A stretch of DNA of 5,388 nucleotides from Planctomycetaceae bacterium. Its GTDB lineage: Bacteria > Planctomycetota > UBA1135 > GCA-002686595. A program made the position numbers and the translations under genes. The notes below the pieces were generated by a model that saw only the letters and a list, made by a program, of their open reading frames with translations, was not told the origin of the DNA and did not search any database. The stretch is from NCBI GenBank assembly GCA_013360535.1, contig JABWBL010000273.1:1-5388 (forward strand), read 5' to 3'. This document shows, piece by piece, positions 1 through 5,388 of the stretch (positions are counted from its first letter, which is position 1; every line of letters begins with the position of its first letter).

Positions 1-271
1 CGCCGCCGACGCCCTGCTCGAGCTCACGCTCGCGCCGTCCGCCAACGCTGCGCCCATCTCCGGCCTCCTGCACCTCGCCGGACCCGAACGCCTCTCCCGC
101 GCCGAGCTTGGCCGCCGCGCCATCCTCGCCGCCGGCCTCCCTCTCACCTTCCGGACCGCCTCCCGCTCGACCGCTCCCGCCGGCAACGTACGCCCCGCCG
201 ACGTCTGCCTCGACACGACCCGGGCCCGCAACCTGCTGCGAACACGCCTGCGCGCGCCGTTCGTGTCCTAG
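1..271 (+). CDS. RmlD-like sugar-nucleotide reductase (SDR family), C-terminal fragment
   Basis: This is the 3' end of a gene that enters from the left edge. The reading frame begins at base 2, gives 89 residues, and ends at TAG 269-271. The stretch GLLHLAGPERLSRAEL (fragment residues 21-36) followed by a helix, then RPADVCLDTTRARNLL (64-79), is the usual end of dTDP-4-dehydrorhamnose reductase and related NAD(P)-dependent epimerase/reductases: a substrate-domain strand ending in 'H.aGpe.lSr.El', then 'RP.d..Ldt.k...ll'. Members use NAD(P)H to reduce or epimerise nucleotide-linked sugars for rhamnose or other surface polysaccharides in the cytoplasm. The Rossmann fold and the Tyr-x-x-x-Lys catalytic site lie outside the window, so the exact substrate cannot be fixed, and a general SDR epimerase is equally possible. 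The gene converges on the minus-strand membrane protein and the stops overlap, leaving no room for a terminator between them. Confidence 0.75.
   Translation, partial: AADALLELTLAPSANAAPISGLLHLAGPERLSRAELGRRAILAAGLPLTFRTASRSTAPAGNVRPADVCLDTTRARNLLRTRLRAPFVS
268..271. other. Convergent stop codons sharing palindrome CTAG
   Basis: The four bases CTAG are read as TAG on the plus strand (269-271, end of the reductase) and as TAG on the minus strand (270-268, end of the membrane protein). The two genes therefore overlap tail to tail by exactly these four bases. Any terminator for either gene must lie inside the other gene's coding sequence, or there is none. Confidence 0.9.
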
Positions 272-897
272 TCACGTTTCGCAGACTTCTCGAGTTCGCG
301 GATGCGGACATTCAGCCAGTAGTAGTCGGCGTTGAGGCGGTCGAAGGTGAGGTCTTCGCCTGGCTTCAGGCTGACCTTGTGGAGTTCGACGGAGCCGTCG
401 GCGAGCGGCTGGATGCGGCCGCCGAACTGGACGCCGAAGGGGTCGGAGCTCTGGCCGAGTTCGACGGTCTGGCCGGGAGACTGGCGGACCTCCAGCTCGT
501 AGTCGCCGGCTTCGAGGCGCGCTTCGACGAGGCGCTTGCGGGTCTCGCTCAGTTCGACTCGGACGTGCGCGAAGGTGCGCTTCAGCTCGTCGAGCGAGAG
601 CTGGCCGTAACGCTCCTCCGCGGTGGGTTGCGCAGGCTCGGTCGGTGGGGGAGCGACGGGCTGGGTTGTGGGAGGCTCCGAGGGGACCGGGACGGCTGGG
701 GGCGGAGGCTCATCGCGCACCACTGGCGCTGCGGCAACCTCGCTTTCGGCTGGCACGGGAACGAAGAGCTCGGCGGGCTCAATGGGAAGCGCAGGCTCGC
801 GCGTCCGGAGCCACACGTAGCCAAACAGCGCGACGAGGAACGTGGCGCCCAGGACGAGCGCGAAGCGCAAGCGACTGGAGGGAACGAGCGTGGGCAT
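268..897 (-). CDS. Single-pass membrane protein with proline-rich linker, unknown function
   Basis: The protein has 209 residues; I do not recognise its family. Residues 1-11 are short and basic-polar, 12-30 form one hydrophobic membrane segment (FALVLGATFLVALFGYVW), and the positive residues R31 and R33 follow it. Residues about 35-92 are a low-complexity Pro/Ala/Glu/Val linker with PPPP and PPPTEP runs, typical of a periplasmic spacer. A charged helix with heptad-like spacing follows at about 98-130 (LSLDELKRTF onward), then a probable beta-rich part at 131-185 and a final charged helix at 186-207. The topology suggests a membrane-tethered domain held away from the membrane, although with this N-terminus an uncleaved signal anchor cannot be told from a poorly cleaved signal peptide. 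The ATG at 897 is chosen because the membrane segment follows at once; no clear Shine-Dalgarno sequence precedes it. It lies 68 bp downstream of the SLBB lipoprotein on the same strand and may share its transcript. Confidence 0.8.
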   Translation of the reverse strand: MPTLVPSSRLRFALVLGATFLVALFGYVWLRTREPALPIEPAELFVPVPAESEVAAAPVVRDEPPPPAVPVPSEPPTTQPVAPPPTEPAQPTAEERYGQLSLDELKRTFAHVRVELSETRKRLVEARLEAGDYELEVRQSPGQTVELGQSSDPFGVQFGGRIQPLADGSVELHKVSLKPGEDLTFDRLNADYYWLNVRIRELEKSAKRD

Positions 898-965
898 GGC
901 GCGTCTTCGGGGCCGGGTTTCGCGCCCGAACCGCGGGGGAGCGGCGGCTCGCGCGCCGGGGCGAA

Positions 966-1319
966 CTAGCGCGCTGCGAAGATGCGCACGAGGTCGCCGG
1001 GGCGCAGGAGGATGTTGGAGGAGGAGTCGCCGGCGTGGATCTTGGCGAAGTCGACGGGGATCACCAGCGGCGAGCCGTTCAGCGTCCGGTGGACCTCGAC
1101 CGAAGGCGTCTCGGCGGTCGGCGAGAGCACGCCGGGCTGCGTGAGCAGCTCGTAGACGGTGAAGTCCTCGCGCCACTCGATCGAGGTCACGCTGGCGGCG
1201 CCCTCGAGGCGGATGGCGTTGGTCGACAATGGCGTCTGGGCGACGCAGGCCACGAGCGCCAGCGGCGCGACGGCAGCGGGAACGAACACGAGCGACAGGA
1301 GGCGAAGAGTGCTCTTCAT
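966..1319 (-). CDS. Small lipoprotein with a single SLBB-like domain
   Basis: The protein has 117 residues. It opens with a signal peptide (MKSTLRLL, then a hydrophobic core) ending in the lipobox LVAC at residues 22-25, so Cys25 is the likely lipidated residue and the protein is probably membrane-anchored outside the cytoplasm. Residues about 36-115 resemble one SLBB (soluble-ligand-binding beta-grasp) domain: a first strand (IRLEGA), 'TVYELLTQPGVLSPTA' (54-69), 'VEVHRT', 'IPVDFAKIHAGD' and the closing 'NILLRPGDLVRI' (102-113), which is the 'L.pGD.v.V' end of polysaccharide-export proteins. Wza-type exporters normally carry an N-terminal export domain plus one or more SLBB domains; here only one SLBB-like unit is present, so it is probably an accessory or free-standing binding module rather than an export channel. 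A GGAG element lies 10 nt before the ATG (minus strand, 1333-1330). The SLBB assignment is by eye. Confidence 0.72.
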   Translation of the reverse strand: MKSTLRLLSLVFVPAAVAPLALVACVAQTPLSTNAIRLEGAASVTSIEWREDFTVYELLTQPGVLSPTAETPSVEVHRTLNGSPLVIPVDFAKIHAGDSSSNILLRPGDLVRIFAAR

Positions 1320-1327
1320 TCGGGCGG

Positions 1328-1334
1328 GTCTCCC
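1328..1334 (-). promoter_or_regulatory. Shine-Dalgarno-like site of the SLBB lipoprotein gene
   Basis: The minus strand reads GGGAGAC here, with its GGAG core 10 nt before the ATG at 1319. It is the clearest ribosome-binding site of the three minus-strand genes and supports that start. The other two lack a good match at normal spacing. Confidence 0.45.
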
Positions 1335-1355
1335 GGGGGTGGAGCCACTCTGCCG

Positions 1356-1421
1356 CGGAAGGCCGTCGGGCGCAACCCGCCCGGCACGCCCTTCCGGCCC
1401 GATTTCCGGCCTTCCTGGCCG
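1356..1421. other. G+C-rich inverted repeats in the peptidase-lipoprotein gap
   Basis: Between the peptidase stop and the lipoprotein start lie several inverted repeats. CGGAAGG (1356-1362) pairs with CCTTCCG (1390-1396). Inside it, CGGGCG (1367-1372) pairs with CGCCCG (1378-1383) across a 5-nt loop. A further small hairpin, CGGCC-TTCCT-GGCCG, spans 1407-1421. The 9-mer at 1357-1365 could instead pair with 1407-1415, so two mutually exclusive folds are possible. No T-tract follows on either strand, so this is not a standard intrinsic terminator. It could stabilise or attenuate the minus-strand transcript, or be chance pairing in G+C-rich DNA. The rest of 1320-1469 shows no gene. Confidence 0.35.
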
Positions 1422-1469
1422 CTTCGTGGCTGCCCCAAATGGCTCGTTCCGTCTCCCCGTGTTCCGGTG

Positions 1470-2966
1470 TCAGCCGAGCGAGAGCACGCGCAGCACCGGG
1501 AACTCCTCGCCAGCCTTGGGCTGCGACAGGATGCCGCATTGGACGAGGCCGTCGTCGCTCTTCGCCTCGCACAGGTACGTCGCGACGGCGCCGAGAGCGT
1601 GTTCGGTGCGCACGAGCAGCGCGCCGGCCGGAAGCGTGCGCTTCGTGCGTTCGTGGCGCACGAGGAGTTCGCTTTCGGTCGACGACTCCAGAATGCCGCG
1701 CGTCGGGTCCGCCGCGAGCCCGAGGACGTGCGCGACCTCGACGTCCGCCACCGTGGCGCGCTGGAGGCGCTCCATCGGGAGCCCGTGGAGCTCGAAGAAT
1801 GGCTCGCAGGCCGCCGGAACCACGTACGCGAGCGGTCGGTCGACGACTTCGGTGCCGACGAACTTCGCGAGGTGCGGGATGCGCACGGACGTCGGCTTGC
1901 CGTCGAGGGTGCGCGGCTCGCGAGTGAGGATCTCGACCTCGCCGGGCTCGGACTCGAGCTTGTACCGGACCGCGACGCGCTTGGGAGGCAGCTCGCACTT
2001 CGCGCACAGCTCGACGATCTCGCGGCCACGCTCCGCCGCGAGGCGCAGCGTCTCGACGAGGAACTCGTACGTGGTGCGGACGCGCTCGGGGAACTCGAGG
2101 TACGAGTAGGTCTCGAGCAGCAGGTCGAGACGGTTGTGCAAACCGCGGAAGTTGCCGCCAAAACGCGGGTGATTGGGGTAGGTCATCCAGCCCTGGCCGG
2201 TGCCGCCCTCGTCGGCGACGAAGTTGCCGTAGAAGAACGTCGCGAGGCCGGTGCGCGCCTTGAGGCGTTCGGTGACGACGGGGAGAAAGCGCTGGCGCAG
2301 GTACTCGATCGGCTCGCGGCGTCCGCTCTCCGGCACGTGCGGCGTGTCGTAGGTGAGCGCGAAGCGGTGCACGGAGCCGTTGGTCGCGTGGCAGTCGATC
2401 GAGAGGTGCGCGCGCCACGGGCGGTAGACCTTGCTCTGCAGGAGGCGCATCTCCGGCGCTTCCTGGCGCATGTAGTCGCGGTTGAGGTTGATGCCGGAGG
2501 CATTGACGCGTGTGCCGACGCCCTTGGGCGGTCCGATGTGGCCCGCGAGCTTCGCGATGTCGAGCTTGCGGTTGGCGGGATCGATGCGGTCGTTGCCGTC
2601 GGGATTGAAGAGCGGAACGATCACGGTGACGAGCTCGTCGAAGAGGCCGGGCTGGCGGCCGTCGAGCCAGTCGCGCACAAGCATCAGGCTCGCTTCCTTG
2701 CCTTCGACTTCGCCGGCGTGGATGCCGTTGATGATGAGCACGATGGGGCGGCCGGAGGCGCGGGCCTCTTCCGGCGTGCGGAGGCCGTCCTTGGAGAGAA
2801 CGAGCAGCGGCAGTTCCCTGCCTTCGGGACTCGCACCGAAGCTCGTGCGCACGACACGCGGATCGCGGCGTTTCTCGATCTCGCTCAGGAACTCGAGAAC
2901 ATGCGCGTGGAGCGAGGTTTCCTGCCAGTCGGTGGCTTCGGGACGTGTCAGCGGGTGCGGGCTCAT
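1470..2966 (-). CDS. M14-family zinc carboxypeptidase, cytoplasmic
   Basis: The protein has 498 residues and the full M14 catalytic set. The zinc ligands are H83 and E86 in NGIHAGEVEGKEA (HxxE) and H193 in DCHATNG. The substrate-carboxylate pair N162-R163 lies in INLNRDY, another likely active-site Arg is R127 in NPDGNDR, and the general base is E285 in LLLETYSY. The family removes C-terminal residues from peptides by zinc-activated water. The catalytic domain covers about residues 10-320. A further part of about 170 residues follows, with 'LPAGALLVRTEHALG' (445-459) and an 'SDDGLV...EFPVLRV' end, a tail I associate with this bacterial M14 subgroup. There is no signal peptide or membrane segment, so it probably acts on peptides in the cytoplasm; its true substrate is unknown. 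The ATG at 2966 begins in the right place for the conserved 'TDWQETS' region at residue 12; only a poor AGGGG lies 3 nt upstream. It diverges from valS. Confidence 0.9.
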   Translation of the reverse strand: MSPHPLTRPEATDWQETSLHAHVLEFLSEIEKRRDPRVVRTSFGASPEGRELPLLVLSKDGLRTPEEARASGRPIVLIINGIHAGEVEGKEASLMLVRDWLDGRQPGLFDELVTVIVPLFNPDGNDRIDPANRKLDIAKLAGHIGPPKGVGTRVNASGINLNRDYMRQEAPEMRLLQSKVYRPWRAHLSIDCHATNGSVHRFALTYDTPHVPESGRREPIEYLRQRFLPVVTERLKARTGLATFFYGNFVADEGGTGQGWMTYPNHPRFGGNFRGLHNRLDLLLETYSYLEFPERVRTTYEFLVETLRLAAERGREIVELCAKCELPPKRVAVRYKLESEPGEVEILTREPRTLDGKPTSVRIPHLAKFVGTEVVDRPLAYVVPAACEPFFELHGLPMERLQRATVADVEVAHVLGLAADPTRGILESSTESELLVRHERTKRTLPAGALLVRTEHALGAVATYLCEAKSDDGLVQCGILSQPKAGEEFPVLRVLSLG

Positions 2967-3012
2967 GGGCCCCTGTGTACCCTATTGCGCCCACAAACGA
3001 ATCGGACGACGC
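2967..3012. promoter_or_regulatory. 46-bp divergent intergenic region between peptidase gene and valS
   Basis: This short spacer separates the divergent ATGs and must hold or border the 5' signals of both genes. Its least G+C-rich stretch (about 2974-3001) includes TACCCT at 2978-2983, which reads TAGGGT on the minus strand; both fit a loose TANNNT -10 pattern. I see no convincing -35 box at 16-18 bp for either direction. At least one promoter may therefore lie inside the neighbouring coding sequence, or use a non-standard sigma factor. No T-box or other riboswitch could fit here. Confidence 0.3.
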
Positions 3013-5388
3013 ATGGAACTCCCGACGCGCTTTGAACCCAAGGACCACGAAGGCCCGATCTACGCCGCTTGGAAGGCTTCCGGCGGCTTCCAGCCGCGTG
3101 CGAGCGGCAGCGGCTCGCGCGGCACGTATTGCGTCATGATTCCGCCGCCGAACGTGACGGGCGTGCTGCACATGGGGCACGCGCTCAACAACACGATCCA
3201 GGACATCTGCGTGCGCCACCGTCGCATGCAGGGCTTCGAGACGCTGTGGGTGCCGGGCACGGACCACGCGGGCATCGCGACGCAGGCGGTGGTCGAGAAG
3301 AAGCTCTTCGCCGAGAAGAAGCTGAAGCGGCAGGACATGGGGCGCGAGGCGTTCCTCGCCGAAGTGTGGAAGTGGAAGGAGGAGCACGGCTCCAAGATCC
3401 TCGAGCAGCTCGCGCGATTGGGCAGTTCGTGCGACTGGTCGCGCACGCGCTTCACGCTCGAGGACGGCATGTCGCGCGCGGTGCGCGAGAGTTTCGTGCG
3501 CCTGTTCGAGAAGGGCCTCGTGTACCGCGGGGCGCGGCTCGTCAACTGGGACTGCGTGCTCGAGACCGCCGTCAGCGACGACGAGATCGAGATGGTGGAG
3601 CGGCGTGACAAGCTCTACTTCATCCAGTACGCGATCGAGGGCCAGCCCGAGCGTTTCATCACGGTCGCGACGACGCGGCCCGAGACGATGTTCGGCGACA
3701 CCGGCATCGCGGTGAACGGCGACGACGAGCGCTACCGCGATCTGGTCGGGAAAAAGGCGCTGATTCCGTTCATCGGCCGCGCGATCCCGATCCTCGCCGA
3801 CGAGACCGTCGAGGCGAAGTTCGGCACTGGCGCGGTCAAGATCACGCCGGGACACGATCCGGCGGACTACGAACGCGGCGCGCGCTTCAAGCTCGCGATC
3901 GTCACGATCCTCTCGAAGGACGGCAAGCTCGTCGGCGAGTGCGGGCCGTTCACGGGCATGACGCGCGAGAAGGCGCGCACGGAGCTCCTCAAGCAACTCG
4001 AGGCGCAGGGTCGGCTCGAGAAGTCGCAGGACCTCGTGCACAACGTGCCGATCTCCGATCGCTCGAAGAGCGTGATCGAGCCGCTTGTCAGCGAACAGTG
4101 GTTCGTCAAGATGAAGCCGCTGGCTGAGCCCGCGATCGCGGCCGCGAAGTCGGGCAAGCTGCGCTTCCACCCGGAGCGCTGGCAGAACGTGTACCTGCAG
4201 TGGCTCGAGAACGTGCACGACTGGTGCATCTCGCGCCAGCTGTGGTGGGGACATCGCATTCCCGTCTGGTACGACGAGGACGGCGTGCCCGTCGCGTCGC
4301 GCACCGACCTCGCGCCCGGCTCGCCGCATCCCAAGACCGGCAAGCCGATCGTGCGTCAGGACGAGGACGTGATGGACACGTGGGCGAGCTCGTGGCTGTG
4401 GCCGTTCGCCACGCTCGGCTGGCCCGACAAGACGCCCGAGCTCGAGCGTTTCTACCCGACGCAGTTCCTGTCGACCGCGCGCGACATCATCTACCTGTGG
4501 GTCGCGCGCATGGTGATGGCGGGTTACGAGTTCTGCGACCATCTGCCGCCGGAAAAGCGCTGCCCGTTCGACGTCGTCAACGTGCACGCGACGGTGCTCG
4601 ACGCGCAAGGACGGCGCATGTCGAAGTCCTTGGGCAACGGCATCGATCCGCTCGAGATGATCGAGAAGTACGGCGCGGATGCCGTGCGGTATTCGCTCAT
4701 CCTGCTGACCCGCGAGGGACAGGACACGAAGCTCGCGCCCGACCGGCTCGAGCAGGGCTGGCGTTTTGGCAACAAGGTCTGGAACGCGACGCGCTTCGTG
4801 CTCGGCCAGATGGAAGGCGAGCGCACGGACGGGACGCTGGCGAGCGCGGTGGCGCTCGAGGACCGCTGGATCCTGTCGCGGCTCGAGCGCACGCGCACGA
4901 GCGTGACGACCGCGCTCGAGGAGTACCGCCTCAACGACGCGGCCACCGAGCTCTACAAGTTCGTCTGGAACGACTTCTGCGACTGGTACGTCGAGCTCGT
5001 GAAGTCGCGCCTCTCGGGTTCGGACGCCCGCAGCGCGGCGGCGGCCCGCGGCACGCTCGCGCGCGTGATCTCGGACTCGCTCGCGATGCTCCACCCGTTC
5101 ACTCCGTACATGACGGAAGTGCTCTGGACGGCGCTGAACGAGACGCTCGGCCGCAAGGGTGCGCCGATGCTGATGAACAGCGTCTGGCCGGACGGCAAGG
5201 GCCTCGCGATCGACGAGGCGGCCGAAGCCGACATGGGCGTGATCCAGAGCCTGGTCGGCGCGGTGCGCTCGATCCGCGCGCTGACGATGGTGGGGGAGCG
5301 CAAGCAGCTCGCAGCCGTCGTGTCGGCGCCGCGCGAGGCCGAGCGGCGCGTGCTCACGCAGCACGCGACCTCGGCGCGCGCGCTGGGG
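3013..5388 (+). CDS. valS: Valine--tRNA ligase (ValRS), C-terminus beyond the window
   Basis: This class Ia synthetase attaches valine to tRNA-Val using ATP and hydrolyses mischarged threonine. There are 792 codons without a stop. In order: PPPNVTGVLHMGH with the HIGH-type motif HMGH at residues 53-56; GTDHAGIATQ; the inserted CP1 editing domain, with TTRPETMFGDT (220-230) and GTGAVKITPGHDPADYE (271-287); SEQWFVKM; WCISRQLWWGHRIPVWY; DTWASSWLWPF; DIIYLWVARM; the second ATP site RMSKS (535-539, Arg replacing the usual first Lys); then the anticodon-binding helices with WNDFCDWYVEL (652-662). Bacterial ValRS is usually about 880-950 residues, so roughly 100-150 residues, including the C-terminal coiled-coil arm, lie off the right edge. 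The start at 3013 gives the standard MELPTRFEPK opening; an in-frame ATG at 2965 would add 16 residues unlike the family. No good Shine-Dalgarno sequence precedes either start. Confidence 0.97.
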   Translation, partial: MELPTRFEPKDHEGPIYAAWKASGGFQPRASGSGSRGTYCVMIPPPNVTGVLHMGHALNNTIQDICVRHRRMQGFETLWVPGTDHAGIATQAVVEKKLFAEKKLKRQDMGREAFLAEVWKWKEEHGSKILEQLARLGSSCDWSRTRFTLEDGMSRAVRESFVRLFEKGLVYRGARLVNWDCVLETAVSDDEIEMVERRDKLYFIQYAIEGQPERFITVATTRPETMFGDTGIAVNGDDERYRDLVGKKALIPFIGRAIPILADETVEAKFGTGAVKITPGHDPADYERGARFKLAIVTILSKDGKLVGECGPFTGMTREKARTELLKQLEAQGRLEKSQDLVHNVPISDRSKSVIEPLVSEQWFVKMKPLAEPAIAAAKSGKLRFHPERWQNVYLQWLENVHDWCISRQLWWGHRIPVWYDEDGVPVASRTDLAPGSPHPKTGKPIVRQDEDVMDTWASSWLWPFATLGWPDKTPELERFYPTQFLSTARDIIYLWVARMVMAGYEFCDHLPPEKRCPFDVVNVHATVLDAQGRRMSKSLGNGIDPLEMIEKYGADAVRYSLILLTREGQDTKLAPDRLEQGWRFGNKVWNATRFVLGQMEGERTDGTLASAVALEDRWILSRLERTRTSVTTALEEYRLNDAATELYKFVWNDFCDWYVELVKSRLSGSDARSAAAARGTLARVISDSLAMLHPFTPYMTEVLWTALNETLGRKGAPMLMNSVWPDGKGLAIDEAAEADMGVIQSLVGAVRSIRALTMVGERKQLAAVVSAPREAERRVLTQHATSARALG

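Noticed and set aside
379..969. A plus-strand 196-codon frame opposite the membrane-protein gene.
   Set aside because: It is Gly/Arg-rich and low in complexity, mirroring the proline-rich linker on the other strand. The minus-strand reading has a membrane segment and sensible domain order, so it is preferred.
1367..1383. Hairpin CGGGCG-loop-CGCCCG as an intrinsic terminator of the peptidase gene.
   Set aside because: No run of T follows the stem in the minus-strand direction, and it lies about 90 bp past the stop codon. It is kept only as a possible RNA structure.
2967..3012. A T-box or other riboswitch leader for valS.
   Set aside because: Only 46 bp separate valS from the divergent peptidase gene, far too short for a T-box, and no specifier or terminator structure is visible.
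645..3035. A plus-strand open frame of 796 codons antisense to the peptidase and lipoprotein genes.
   Set aside because: Its product is Arg/Ala/Glu-rich with no recognisable motif, while the opposite strand encodes a complete M14 peptidase with all catalytic residues. It is a codon-bias shadow.
898..5364. A minus-strand frame open for about 5.1 kb, continuing upstream of the real membrane-protein gene and running antisense through the peptidase, lipoprotein and all of the visible valS.
   Set aside because: Its extra 1489 residues are Arg/Ala/His-rich, without domains, and lie opposite or out of frame with clearly conserved proteins. Stop-free antisense frames are expected from G/C-ending codons in such DNA. 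Only the last 209 codons (897-268) look like a gene.
1..5388. A defence system, mobile element, CRISPR array or toxin-antitoxin pair.
   Set aside because: No transposase, integrase, nuclease, phage gene, direct-repeat array or terminal inverted repeats are visible. The whole window is accounted for by five genes with similar base composition.

Overview
The window is a compact, very G+C-rich bacterial chromosomal segment (roughly two-thirds or more G+C by eye). It holds five protein-coding genes and no RNA gene, mobile element, CRISPR array or long repeat that I can see. The valyl-tRNA synthetase and the M14 peptidase resemble versions I associate with Planctomycetota and similar deep-branching, high-G+C environmental bacteria. 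That placement is an impression from sequence style, not a tested result.

Layout: (1) positions 1-271, plus strand, hold the last 89 residues of an RmlD-like / SDR-type sugar-nucleotide reductase. (2) A minus-strand block follows, read from right to left: an M14 zinc carboxypeptidase (2966-1470), a short lipoprotein with one SLBB-like domain (1319-966), and a single-pass membrane protein with a proline-rich linker (897-268). (3) From 3013 to the right edge, plus strand, lies valS, with 792 codons present and the C-terminus cut off by the window.

The gene borders are tight. The reductase and the membrane protein converge and share the palindrome CTAG, so each strand reads its own TAG stop there. 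The peptidase and valS diverge from only 46 bp, and the peptidase start lies in the palindrome CATG, where an alternative in-frame valS ATG also sits. The only sizeable non-coding gap is 1320-1469, which contains G+C-rich inverted repeats.

Functionally this is a housekeeping segment: valS charges tRNA-Val and the peptidase probably trims peptides in the cytoplasm. The SLBB lipoprotein and its membrane-anchored neighbour are probably envelope proteins, and with the sugar-nucleotide reductase they faintly suggest surface polysaccharide work, but nothing here proves a shared pathway. I found no convincing new multi-gene system. The least explained items are the solitary SLBB lipoprotein plus proline-rich anchor pair and the structured 150-bp gap before them.
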